From JADJEK01 sp052034255 (GTDB lineage Bacteria; Planctomycetota; B15-G4; JADJEK01), in NCBI GenBank assembly GCA_052034255.1, contig JBPOIU010000022.1:25554-89553 (forward strand): a stretch of 64,000 bases of DNA, given 5' to 3'. The notes beneath the pieces are model-generated. The model was not told the DNA's origin. It was given only the letters and a program-made list of their open reading frames with translations, and searched no databases. Both the position numbers and the translations under genes were made by a program. Positions 52,901-60,118 of this stretch are shown in pieces (within the stretch, counting starts at the first letter, position 1; each line of letters starts with the position of its first letter).

Positions 52901-54508
52901 GTGGACCTCGAGCCCGAGCCGGCACGCGAGGTGAATCGCATGGCGCTGCTGTGCGCCGTCGCCGCCGACGACGCGCAGCGGATGGTCCAGTGCTTCGAGT
53001 TCGCGAAGGAGCGCGATCCCGACTTCGTCGTCCCGTTCGCGGCCACGGCCAGCGTGGCCCGCGCGTATCGGACGCTCCACGAGCACGAGCGCGCGCGTCA
53101 AGTGGATCTCGCGCTCGCGGAAGCGGGCTTCCTCGAGGAAGCGCAGATCGTCGGCGCGCTCGAGCAAGTCGGCCGCGCACTCGAAGCCACGCGCGTCATG
53201 GTGCGGCTGTTGCGCGAAGCGCCCGATACCGAACTCGTGCGCCAGACCGCCTTCGCCCTGGCGCAGCGCGCGGCCCAGCACGCACGGTCCCCCGGCGCCG
53301 TGCCCGATCCGACGTCGTTCGCGGCCGACATGCGCGCGATCGCGATCGAGACGCTCGAGCACCGCGTCGTTCGCTCGCCACGCGCCGCGGACACGGCGGA
53401 AGTGCTGTTGACTCTCGCCGACGTGCATCGCGAGCGCGCCGACTACGCGGCGATGGATGCCGTCGCGGCGGCAGCCCTCGGGCGTGACGATCTCGGTCGC
53501 CTGGCTCCCGCGTTCGAGTTCCAGCGCGCCGTCGCGGCCCTGGCGCAGCGTCGGTTCGACGATGCGTTGACGACCGCGCGCCGCGTGGTCGCCGCGCGGA
53601 CGAACTTCCCGGCGGACCCGGTGATCGAACGGTTGGCCGCTCAGGGTCGCCACGTCGAGGCTCAAGTCCTCCAAGTCACCGGCGACTACGAAGGCGCGCG
53701 TGCGGCCTACGCCGAAGTGAAGGACCGATTCGCCGATGCCGCGAGCGAATTGGAGTTCCTGGACCGCGCCGGCATCGAAGTTCCCGCGCTCACGACCGTG
53801 CGCGGCGCGGAACCGATGCGGCTGTCGGCGAAGGTCCGCGGGCAAGCGAAGTCGATCGAGATCCAGGTCTATCGCGTCGATCTGCGGCTGCTGTACCTGA
53901 AACAGCGCGGCTTCGACCACTTGCGCGACGTGCGCTTGGCCGGTTTGCCGCCTTACGCGACGTTCTCCATCCCGGTCCCGGCGGCGAGCGCGCAAGCGCT
54001 GCTCCTCGATCTCGACCTCGCGGAACCCGGCGCCTATCTGTTGGCGCTGCGCGCGGGCGATCAACAGACGCGTTCGATCGCGATTCGCAGCGACCTCGCG
54101 CTGGACGTGCGCGACGACCCGACGCGCGGAGTGCGCGTGCATCTGTGGCGCGGCGACGCGAAGACGCCGGTCGAAGGCGCAACGGTGACGTTCTTCGACG
54201 CCGCCACCGGACGGTTCATCACCCATCGCGCCGACGTGCGCGGTGTCGCCGAGCTGACCGAGGCGACCGGTCCGGTGGCGTTGATCGCCGAGAGCGGCGG
54301 CCACTACGCGTTCTTCCAAGGCACGACGACGCGCGCGGCCGCGGGCCCGCGCGAGAACGCCGACAAGTCCGGCAAGGATGGCCATCAGACCGAGGACGAC
54401 GCGCAGAACGAACTGCTGCAAGACGCGCAGTTCCGCAATGACGCGACCTGGAAACAGAACACGAACCGCCGTCAGCTGGGCGTCGAGGTGCAGCGCGCGA
54501 AGCAATGA
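46949..54508 (+). CDS. Giant secreted TPR and alpha-2-macroglobulin-like protein, 2519 aa
   Basis: A 2519-residue protein with a signal peptide (SLIATSCFCASPSAGLAA). Residues ~40-530 are TPR-like helices. From ~530 to ~1200 there are several macroglobulin-type beta-sandwich domains, for example LDSAVLQPANAGRLLLHLRN and AESPTYGPGDTIHVFGMVRS (MG2-like). A glycine and basic insert at ~1258-1280 (SVGGGGGARYGRRAGGKSKK) may be a bait-like loop. Further beta domains lead to a helical region at ~1450-1720, where the thioester domain would be, but no CxEQ motif exists anywhere. Residues ~1960-2260 are again TPR-like, and the C-terminal ~200 residues return to a beta domain. It may trap proteases or act structurally. 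The ATG at 46949 has GGGA upstream. Confidence 0.85.
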   Translation: MVATLRALVGSLIATSCFCASPSAGLAAPLRTQDPAAAPASKDTALTQARAALLRGDVAAARAVLDAALATDPGWVDARTLRAFACVAAGDDTAAIADFTAIARAEPESPAGLEARFAIAQRFAALGRHAEASAATAEAVADLRGAKRRHTLAPIYARTAAELLRPAQDAPGAVTAAPQPAKALVLLLLAEGLSALGADANAISLDVMRCEHAIAQDPADVMRRAALLRASNLAPGELAEIDYLEGHARARSGDASGAWDAWRRAATDPAQPFAAKALEDAALLFATSDDFHSMRDAAVDLAQDLLERFPSFERTPTVVLTVLQELAAREVGSARALQLLDVFIRTYAEHRLLADAIQLQDELLIAQGRLDEGALRLSAFLTARPADAKSREIANRLRDRRFDLAVQASSDAIRAGEATHTTAVAAARARWNDFLAAYPLDERAADASFELAAIDVRERAFDAALERYADVRRRFPNEIQAHRAAIESARILARERGNYDAAFAALAEVPADSSLAKSAADLAAAWRAPEIDLDSAVLQPANAGRLLLHLRNLASATIAIYRVRAEDVFTAHGTLAALDSIDVTLVTPERSFPVGVDGYAPYRRFDVPVDLPAEDASTTLIVTARSGDHEARAIALFSNAALAAVVARGAIEPIAFDRTTGALLERPPFRAAFDGVTSTKPSPTPPPGGFTTAGVFARTPLGDAFAAYELGTLPAPTVHAPLATLTAESPTYGPGDTIHVFGMVRSATEGRVAPWPQDARLRMVWTNEQSEILGVDPLVPATLEGFVHGSYVVPRDVKAARTIRCRLERQQSGEAPLILATSTFTITPAVPRTLSLTCENDDGSRAALTAGVAQRVTLRLRTDQPMPAVAVLVRVEDDAERRLLTDELGRVHLTIDGARTTFTDSVSVTANALGESYAFEIPVRHPSVDWTRPSDATVPFVVHEPSPLVLAAEAKDGAVAAGARARLTIRSLGAWARGPLLPTQELVADANGRASVTFTPPAPGPCQAWVEWTAPDGTLRTTSFTLLVFGDSAEPGLQILPPTKKAPHGATIALRVHAAIDAGPALFVTHARQLVDARIVQLQRGWNTIEVTLPRLPEVACVVSARALRGATTYAATTTIRLDQPLRIALAVDDGAPRTATARITDASAAPLAADVAYWLMRTDDAPRVQRSLSTAASVGLESTSTASALIFDGDKPLPQSRSTVDAALENALREIASATRADAAALLVESLELGELARIRPLVPEAEVRAGLDSEPSVGGGGGARYGRRAGGKSKKQRSETDGGERVVAVPAVARRLDARSDASGRSVWTLPARLEPGSYTVLAIASAGATCVGTASTTFTVTTETAVRVAAPTLLRSSDRARVRIELERRSDVATAVDVELETTLSDAPVRATVQLAARGGRNVTLELPGLRPGTGMLRVRAAGTTYESPLTVVPDGVPMVLAAATTDAVERAQLAVRDGDAAGVAELVLDAAAPAALLSLAEESDADDVEGDLRATALRLWTEIEALRATEPFAREAAQRREPIRIRAQRRLDRLGFWIQDATALDPLLVHALARAPTAGLDVSNGLRTRLDAALAERLAHAGSDAEQAWLLFCRGTLTDQDFGRVNRLMRTRAKLDAGTLALLANALAASHMTTGANDAFTELRSRLAPGRPAPTVSPFAEVTPTEIAALAIDAARALGQDAATAPELAALAAGLEASASPALSNRMARILALRAEPAAASASATRFEATAAGAPLAALVDAKPWQSARVVLTTETLAAGVELARSGPAVGARARLAQVRCVALERLPLAQVDAQHRFWRSEDVRDGILVRVGDDVLRAPLRRLDWNAPTSLSPTRNVAMMLSPRITELDAPTTWWFMPKVEGYTFTVEYGALRVLQDARGTWLEIATPKEREVSLQLNVRIHAALPGTYAVPTLLLARSPGDLVARPSGGGPGMLATDAPDGSTPAPEWTPVERLETARVAFARDDLARTTELLAPLLDVDLEPEPAREVNRMALLCAVAADDAQRMVQCFEFAKERDPDFVVPFAATASVARAYRTLHEHERARQVDLALAEAGFLEEAQIVGALEQVGRALEATRVMVRLLREAPDTELVRQTAFALAQRAAQHARSPGAVPDPTSFAADMRAIAIETLEHRVVRSPRAADTAEVLLTLADVHRERADYAAMDAVAAAALGRDDLGRLAPAFEFQRAVAALAQRRFDDALTTARRVVAARTNFPADPVIERLAAQGRHVEAQVLQVTGDYEGARAAYAEVKDRFADAASELEFLDRAGIEVPALTTVRGAEPMRLSAKVRGQAKSIEIQVYRVDLRLLYLKQRGFDHLRDVRLAGLPPYATFSIPVPAASAQALLLDLDLAEPGAYLLALRAGDQQTRSIAIRSDLALDVRDDPTRGVRVHLWRGDAKTPVEGATVTFFDAATGRFITHRADVRGVAELTEATGPVALIAESGGHYAFFQGTTTRAAAGPRENADKSGKDGHQTEDDAQNELLQDAQFRNDATWKQNTNRRQLGVEVQRAKQ

Positions 54509-54590
54509 GCGAACACGTCGTTCGGATGATCCACGCTCGTTGCGCGACGCGGGCGGCGCGCAGCGGCGCCGGCGGACAGGCGGCCACGGC

Positions 54591-54615
54591 GAACGCTCTC
54601 GCTGCGAGGGCGTTC
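54591..54615. terminator. 11-bp hairpin between macroglobulin and EamA genes
   Basis: The arms at 54591-54601 (GAACGCTCTCG) and 54605-54615 (CGAGGGCGTTC) pair over 11 positions, with one T-G wobble, around a CTG loop. It lies between the convergent macroglobulin-like gene (stop at 54508) and EamA gene (stop at 54636). There is no T-run, so at most it is a weak or factor-dependent terminator. Confidence 0.4.
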
Positions 54616-54635
54616 GTCCGCACCATCGGTCCGCG

Positions 54636-55514
54636 CTACTTCGTCGTCAGCACGACTCCGGCGAGGATCGCGGCGCAGCCCGCGAGCGTCGTCCAATGCA
54701 CGGGTTCGCCGCGGAACACCACGCCGAGCAATACGGCGACGACCGGCGTGACGTACGGCACGACGGCGAGTTTGTGCGCCGGCATCGTGCGCAACAGCCA
54801 GAAGTAGACGCCGAACGTGAACACCGTGCCGATCAGCGCCAAGTAGGCGATCGACGCGATGGCACCGGGCGTCCATACGATCGTCGCGTCGCGCTCCGTC
54901 ACCACGGCACAGGCGCTGAGGAGCACGGCGCCCAAGGCCATGCCGTCGCGGTTCAAGCGCAGGGAGTTCACGCCCGCCCCGTACTTCTTCACCAGCACGG
55001 TGCCGAGCGACGAGACGACCGGGCTGATCAAGAACACCAACGCCGCGGTCGAGCCGAATGCGCCCAGCGCAGCGACGTCCGTCGCGAACAGCAGCACGAC
55101 GCCAGCGAACCCGACCACGATGCCGACGCGTTGCGCCGGCCCGATGCGCACCGAGGGCAGCAATAGGCGCGAGAAGCCCGCGACGAGCAGCGTGAACACC
55201 GCGAACAGGATCGAGCACAGGCTCGACGGCAGGTGTTGTTCGGACCAATACACGGCGCCGTAGCTGCCGAAGAAGTTCAGCACTCCGGACGACAGCACGA
55301 GTGTCAGCGGTGGCGCCGCGCCCCCTTCTCGACCCGCCAACCACCGCACGACGAACACCATCGCCACCGCGGCGATCGCGAAGCGGATCGCCGCCGACGT
55401 GAACGGTGGCATCGCGTCGAGGCCGGCCGCGATCACGACCCACGTGCTGCCCCACACCAAACACAGCGCCGCGACCAGCATCGACGCGGTTCGCGCACTC
55501 GGGGCGTTCGTCAT
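54636..55514 (-). CDS. EamA/DMT-family transporter
   Basis: A 292-residue membrane protein with ten predicted helices in two EamA repeats. It opens LVAALCLVWGSTWVVIAAGL, the classic start of drug/metabolite transporters. The first repeat also has PPFTSAAIRFAIAAVAMV. The second begins at ~152 with TAALVFLISPVVSSLGTVLV and ends VVAVLLGVVFRGEPVHWTTLAG, including the E-P motif. Such proteins export amino acids, nucleosides or drugs; the substrate here is unknown. The ATG is at 55514. The gene is followed on its 5' side by a 556-bp stretch without genes that may hold its promoter. Confidence 0.92.
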   Translation of the reverse strand: MTNAPSARTASMLVAALCLVWGSTWVVIAAGLDAMPPFTSAAIRFAIAAVAMVFVVRWLAGREGGAAPPLTLVLSSGVLNFFGSYGAVYWSEQHLPSSLCSILFAVFTLLVAGFSRLLLPSVRIGPAQRVGIVVGFAGVVLLFATDVAALGAFGSTAALVFLISPVVSSLGTVLVKKYGAGVNSLRLNRDGMALGAVLLSACAVVTERDATIVWTPGAIASIAYLALIGTVFTFGVYFWLLRTMPAHKLAVVPYVTPVVAVLLGVVFRGEPVHWTTLAGCAAILAGVVLTTK

Positions 55515-56070
55515 CGGGACGCTCGTTCCTCGCGATGCGCGTCGCGCCTCGCTCGCTCACGGCCACCGCGCCGCCCGGTGGCCCGCGACGACGCCTCATC
55601 CAAGATTGGGACTCTCGCGAAAAACCGCGCGTATTGGGCGATTCGACGCATGTTCATCCACAGTTCAGGCTCCGTTGGCCAATCCCAAAGCGTTTACGCA
55701 GTCCTCATGTTTACACTCGAACAGAAGTCATTACTGAAAAATGACTTCCGTCATTCTCAATGACGACGTGGACGTCCATTCCGCCGCGCCGAAAGCCGAA
55801 CGAATTCCGACTTATCCCCGAGTTCTCCACAAGCAGTCGCACACCGGGGGCGCACTCCATGCGACCTGGCCGCGCAGCGCGGCCGCGTTTGGGGCGCGCA
55901 AGCCACCTTGGAGGGACCACGGACCGGGTGCGAAACCGCGCGATCCGGCTCGACCGCGTCGCCCGGACCACCTCGACGCGTCGCGAACACCGCCGAGCCT
56001 CGAAGCCCGCGGAGCGGATCCGTCACCGTGGGAGCCACGCGCGCTCCGCGCGCGACCCCATCCCGAGGCG
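55515..56070. other. Gene-free stretch with AT-richer core
   Basis: About 556 bases between the EamA start and the stop of the coiled-coil gene at 56071. I see no supported gene. The short open frames here are Arg/Pro-rich and lack ribosome-binding sites. The part from ~55600 to ~55820 is clearly less GC-rich than the rest of the window and contains two tandem inverted repeats (55724-55765) and a repeated GTTTAC motif about 16 bases apart near 55690-55715. This is the most promoter-like or regulatory-looking intergenic DNA in the window. The part from ~55830 to 56070 is ordinary high-GC sequence. Confidence 0.7.
55724..55765. promoter_or_regulatory. Two adjacent inverted repeats sharing a GTCATT/AATGAC core
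   Basis: The first repeat pairs GAAGTCATT (55724-55732) with AATGACTTC (55740-55748) around a 7-nt spacer. The second pairs CGTCATT (55749-55755) with AATGACG (55759-55765) around a CTC spacer. All four arms contain GTCATT or its complement, so there are four copies of one half-site in alternating orientation in 42 bases. This looks like an operator array or an RNA double hairpin. It is 210 bases upstream of the EamA start on the minus strand. No regulator gene is adjacent. Confidence 0.55.
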
Positions 56071-56970
56071 TCAATGCCCCGAAAGCGCGTTCACGACCAG
56101 CAGGAACGCGGCGATGGCCAACACGACGAGGAAGATCATGACCTTCGTCGTCGATGCCGACTTCTTCAGCACGAGATCGATCCGGCGATCGTTCTCGGTC
56201 TGCTGCCGGCGCAATTCGGCCATCAGTTCTTCCTGACGCTTCGAGTAGCTGTCGGCGAGACCGTCGACTTTCGTGCGTACGTCTCCGAGCGTCGCTTCGG
56301 CGCTCGACGCGCTGCGTTCGGCAGCGACGCGTGCCGCAGCGGCCGCCTCCGCCGTCGCTTTCGACTCGTTGCGCAGGCGCGCCTCGACGGCGTCCATCAG
56401 CTTCGGCACGTCTTGCAGGCGGTGGAGGAGTTCCTGCGACGTGCGGCTTTGCTGCTCCATGACCGACGAGATCGTCGCCAGCAGCTCGAGTCCGGCGCGC
56501 GAGGCGTCCGGCACGTCCTTCATCAACTCGGGGATCTTCCGCACCGACAGCATCAACTCGTCCGACGAGCGCTGCTGTTGATCGATCTTGCGATCGATGC
56601 CGCTCAACACCTGATTGATGCCCTGGAAGCCTTCCTGCAGGCGAACGGCGACTTCCTCCTGGCGGGTCATCTCCGTCGCCTTGAGGTTCGGTCCGGTCGC
56701 CGGGCGCGGCTCGGAGGGCGGCGACGGCGGAGCCTGCTCGACCGGCGTCAACTCGACCTCTTCGACCTTCGCGCGCGAGGCGGGAGTCGACTGCACCGCT
56801 TCCTGGATCACGAGTCGCGGTTCGGGTCGCTGCGCGGCGTGCGGCGCGGCCGGACGCGACGTCTCGGCCGCGCGGGCTTGCGGCGCCTTGCGCGGCATCA
56901 CCGGTTCTTCCGTGGCTCCATTGGCTTCGTCGCGACCGAACAGACGCGCGAGGAACGACTTCTTGACCAT
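56071..56970 (-). CDS. Tail-anchored coiled-coil protein, 299 aa
   Basis: A 299-residue protein. The first ~100 residues are Pro/Ala/Arg-rich and probably disordered (KKSFLARLFGRDEANG at the start). Residues ~105-265 are amphipathic helices with coiled-coil character (LQEGFQGINQVLSGIDRKID, RQEELMAELRRQQTENDRR). A single hydrophobic helix at ~277-294 (VMIFLVVLAIAAFLLVV) lies next to the C terminus. The layout is a cytoplasmic coiled coil anchored by a C-terminal membrane helix. It might organise a membrane-bound complex. The family is not recognised. AGAGG lies just upstream of the ATG at 56970. Confidence 0.82.
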   Translation of the reverse strand: MVKKSFLARLFGRDEANGATEEPVMPRKAPQARAAETSRPAAPHAAQRPEPRLVIQEAVQSTPASRAKVEEVELTPVEQAPPSPPSEPRPATGPNLKATEMTRQEEVAVRLQEGFQGINQVLSGIDRKIDQQQRSSDELMLSVRKIPELMKDVPDASRAGLELLATISSVMEQQSRTSQELLHRLQDVPKLMDAVEARLRNESKATAEAAAAARVAAERSASSAEATLGDVRTKVDGLADSYSKRQEELMAELRRQQTENDRRIDLVLKKSASTTKVMIFLVVLAIAAFLLVVNALSGH

Positions 56971-57276
56971 GGCGGAACCTCTCTCGGGAATCCCGGGTGT
57001 TTGCTGCGACTGGATCCACGCCCGAACGGATGGCGCCGCGAGAGCGGGAGAGTCTTGGGAGGATAGCGGCCGGACTCACCGGATCAATGCACCGCATGCG
57101 AGACGAAGCGTCGCGCTGTCGCGCGGCGCGAACGCACCACCGGATCGACCGCGGTCGGTCACGAACGATCCACCGAGCGCTCATCGAACCTTCACGATCG
57201 CCGTCGCCGAGCGTCCTTCGCGATCGACGCCGAGCGTCGAGGGCCACCCTTCCCGCCGGCCCTCGCGCCGGGTCGA

Positions 57277-58656
57277 ATGCCGCACATGTCCGCCGCCCTC
57301 GAACTCGCCCGCGCGGTCGCCCGCTCCGTCGCCGCCGCTGGCGGGCGCGCGTTCCTCGTCGGCGGTGCGGTACGCGACCGCATGCTCGGCGCACGCGCGA
57401 AGGACGCCGATCTCGAGGTGTATCGCCTCGCTCCGGAACGACTGCTCGCCACGCTCACGACGCTCGGTCGCGTGGACGACGTCGGGCGCTCGTTCGGCAT
57501 CCTGAAGCTGACGCGCGATGGGACGACCATCGACGTCGGCTTGCCTCGGCGCGATTCGAAGGTCGCGCGCGGCCATCGTGGCTTCGCCGTGGCCACCGAT
57601 CCGTTCATGTCCGAAACCGAGGCCTGCGCCCGCCGCGACTTGACGATCAACGCCATGCTCGAGGATCCGCTGACCGGAGCGATCCTGGATCCGTTCGACG
57701 GAGTCGGCGACCTGCGGCGGCGCACGCTGCGTCACGTGTCGCCGGCGTTCGTCGAGGATCCGCTGCGCGTCCTGCGGGTCGCGCAGTTCGCGGCGCGCTT
57801 CGACTTCGCGATCGATCCGGCGACGGCGGCGCTGTGCCGGACGTTGGACCTCGGCGAGCTCGCCCCGGAACGCACGTGGGACGAGGTCGGGAAGTGGCTG
57901 CTGCGCGGGGTGCGTCCGTCGACCGGCATGCATGCGCTGGTGGAAACCGGTGCGCTCGCACTGTTCCCGGAACTGGCCGCTCTGCGCGGCGTACCGCAAG
58001 ACGACCATTGGCATCCGGAAGGCGACGTGTTCGACCACACGGCGCTGTGCCTCGACCACGCGACGACGATGCGCGAGGACGTGCCGCGACCGCTCGTGTT
58101 CATGCTCGCCGTGTTGTTCCACGATCTCGGCAAGGCCGAGACCACCGCGTGGAAGAACGCGCGGCTGCGGGCGCACTGCCACGACACCGAAGGGGAACTC
58201 CTCGCGCGCGCGGCGTGTGCGCGATTGACGCCACAACGCGACGTCGTCGACGAGGTCGCGACACTCGTGCGCCTACATCTGCGTCCCGCGCAACTGCACG
58301 CGCAAGGCCAACCGAGTGACGGCGCCGTGCGGCGGCTCGCGGTCGAAGCCGACTTGCGGATGTTGGTCGCCGTCGCCGATGCCGATGGCCGTGGCCGCGT
58401 GCTGCCGGGACGGGTGTGCGACGACACGCGGTGGTTGCTCGAGCACGCCGAACGCCTGCGCGTCCGCGACGCCGCGCCGAAGCCGCTGCTGCTCGGCCGG
58501 CACTTGATCGAACTCGGGGTCGAGCCCGGCCCCGCGATGGGCGTGCTCCTGGCCACGGTGTTCGAGAAGCAACTGGACGGCGAGATCGCGACGCTCGACG
58601 AAGCGATCGCATGCGCGCGCGTCCTCGTCGAGCGTCGCGACGATCCGAGTCCGTGA
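57277..58656 (+). CDS. CCA tRNA nucleotidyltransferase / poly(A)-polymerase-family protein with HD domain
   Basis: A 459-residue class II nucleotidyltransferase. The nucleotidyltransferase head contains FLVGGAVRDRMLG and KDADLEVY with the two catalytic Asp residues. ARRDLTINAMLEDPLTG, LDPFDGVGDLRRRTLRHV and DPLRVLRVAQFAARF form the neck motifs that select CTP and ATP. From ~240 there is an HD domain (GDVFDHTALCLDHATT, FHDLGKAETT), as in many bacterial CCA-adding enzymes, giving phosphodiesterase activity. It should add or repair the CCA end of tRNAs. The start could be ATG 57277 or 57286; no strong ribosome-binding site is present. The two genes after it converge toward it. Confidence 0.9.
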   Translation: MPHMSAALELARAVARSVAAAGGRAFLVGGAVRDRMLGARAKDADLEVYRLAPERLLATLTTLGRVDDVGRSFGILKLTRDGTTIDVGLPRRDSKVARGHRGFAVATDPFMSETEACARRDLTINAMLEDPLTGAILDPFDGVGDLRRRTLRHVSPAFVEDPLRVLRVAQFAARFDFAIDPATAALCRTLDLGELAPERTWDEVGKWLLRGVRPSTGMHALVETGALALFPELAALRGVPQDDHWHPEGDVFDHTALCLDHATTMREDVPRPLVFMLAVLFHDLGKAETTAWKNARLRAHCHDTEGELLARAACARLTPQRDVVDEVATLVRLHLRPAQLHAQGQPSDGAVRRLAVEADLRMLVAVADADGRGRVLPGRVCDDTRWLLEHAERLRVRDAAPKPLLLGRHLIELGVEPGPAMGVLLATVFEKQLDGEIATLDEAIACARVLVERRDDPSP

Positions 58657-58745
58657 TGCACGGCGTCGCCGCACTTGACCGGATCGCAGCCCACGCCACC
58701 GCGTGAGGCAAGGAGCGTGAGTCCGGCGCGTCGCGTCACGGTCCT

Positions 58746-59522
58746 TCAAACGACGCAATAACGGCGCACCAACATCACGTGGCGCGCGATCAATGCGTCG
58801 CCGTCCAGCGCGCCGCATTCGCGGCGCAACAACTCCTTCAGGATCGGCGACGCCTGCCGCGTGCTCTCGAACCGGCCGGGCGTGCCGATCGCTTCGCGCG
58901 CATCGGCGCCGATGTAGACCTCGCCGTAGAGCTGCAAGGTCGCCACGTACGTCGGCAGCACGCGCCGCCAGAACCCGGGGTCGGCATCGTGCTCGAGCGC
59001 GAGCAGCGCGAACTCGGTCCACAGCGCGTGGTACGAGCTGTCCGGTTCGCACGCGACGAACGTGGCGCTCCCGCCGTCATCGAGCGGCACTTCGTACAGC
59101 CAGCGCAGTTCGCCATTCGCGTACCGCTCCATGGCGTCGACGAAGCGCGTCGGGTCACTCTCGAACTCGGGAAAATGGCGCGACGTCATCGCGCGCAGCA
59201 ACGTCGCGGTCATGCGCGCCGTCCGATGTTGGCGCTGCGTCAGCGCTGGCGCGTCCGCTGCCGTCGCGCGGAACCGCGCTCGCAGTCGAGCGAGCAGGAC
59301 CAGCATCAGTTCGTGAACGCACTCGATCCATTCCGCGCGCGTCGCCGCGGGAACCGGCGCGTCCGAGAACGGCGCCAGCAGCAGGTCGAAATGCGCCTCG
59401 ATGTCGGCGAAGTAGCGTCGCGCTCGCGTCGTGGCGTCATCCGGCATGCTCGCGAGCGCGGCGACGAGGCACGCCCAAGGCGTGCCTCGTCCCGTTGCAT
59501 GTCCGGAGTTCGCCGCGTTCAC
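58746..59522 (-). CDS. Hypothetical helical protein, 258 aa
   Basis: A 258-residue helical, soluble protein with no signal peptide. It has aromatic-rich conserved-looking blocks: TRARRYFADIEAHFDLLLAP, SRHFPEFESDPTRFVDAM, ELRWLYEVPLDDGG and RRVLPTYVATLQLYGEVYIG. I do not recognise the family. The GTG at 59522 overlaps the TGA of the upstream 179-residue gene as GTGA, so the two are translationally coupled. Both lie downstream of the kinase-FGE gene on the same strand, which suggests a functional link with that kinase. An internal start at the MPDD codons is possible. Confidence 0.65.
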   Translation of the reverse strand: MNAANSGHATGRGTPWACLVAALASMPDDATTRARRYFADIEAHFDLLLAPFSDAPVPAATRAEWIECVHELMLVLLARLRARFRATAADAPALTQRQHRTARMTATLLRAMTSRHFPEFESDPTRFVDAMERYANGELRWLYEVPLDDGGSATFVACEPDSSYHALWTEFALLALEHDADPGFWRRVLPTYVATLQLYGEVYIGADAREAIGTPGRFESTRQASPILKELLRRECGALDGDALIARHVMLVRRYCVV

Positions 59523-60058
59523 GGCCTCAGGACCAGCAGCGCACTCACCTGGACCAGGCCACCGTCACCCGCCGTGGCGGTGAAGCCGATCGGCGCGCCG
59601 GGCCCACCGTGCCCGTCGTTCTCGTGCAGCGCGATCACGGCGCCGACCGCGGGCAGGGGCAACGTCTGCCGCCCTCCGACGCGCACCCAGCCCACCGGCG
59701 GCATGATGATGTGCTCGAGATTGACCGGCACGACTTCGCCGTTCGGGTAGGCGTCGCGCACCAGCGTCAACAACGTCGTGATCATCTCCGGGATGGTCGG
59801 CGTGCGATCGAACCGGATGTCGTCGCGTTCGAGCGCCCAGCGGTACGACGCCAGCTCGTCCTCGATGGATTCGAGGGTCAGGCTGAGGCTCGAACGCAGG
59901 TGGTCGCTGTCGTGTCCGACCCCGCGCGTGCGGCTCGCGAGCCGCGCCTCCGCGCCGTACCCGGCGAAGTTCTGGGCCAGCCGCGTCCGCAGCACGATGC
60001 CGTCGGTGCTGGCGCGCTGCGGTGCCGACGAACCACGATGCGAGAATGCGAGAACCAT
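59519..60058 (-). CDS. Hypothetical protein, 179 aa, in the kinase-FGE unit
   Basis: A 179-residue protein without a signal peptide. The first half is charged and helical (LRSSLSLTLESIEDELASYR). The second half is beta-rich and ends GLVQVSALLVLRP, with DAYPNGEVVPVNLEHIIMPP and VGAVIALHENDGHGGPG in between. I do not recognise it. The ATG at 60058 is well supported by AGGAG nine bases upstream. It lies 60 bases after the kinase-FGE stop and overlaps the next gene by GTGA, so the three genes are probably one transcript. Confidence 0.68.
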   Translation of the reverse strand: MVLAFSHRGSSAPQRASTDGIVLRTRLAQNFAGYGAEARLASRTRGVGHDSDHLRSSLSLTLESIEDELASYRWALERDDIRFDRTPTIPEMITTLLTLVRDAYPNGEVVPVNLEHIIMPPVGWVRVGGRQTLPLPAVGAVIALHENDGHGGPGAPIGFTATAGDGGLVQVSALLVLRP

Positions 60059-60118
60059 GACGATCGCTCCTTCTCGATGGCGAACCATCGATCGACGACC
60101 GGACACGGTGCGCGACGT

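Noticed and set aside
55741..57066. 441-codon plus-strand open frame starting in the AT-rich island
   Set aside because: Only the first few codons lie in the island; the rest is antisense to the tail-anchored coiled-coil gene, and the composition is Arg-rich. The ATG has no ribosome-binding site.
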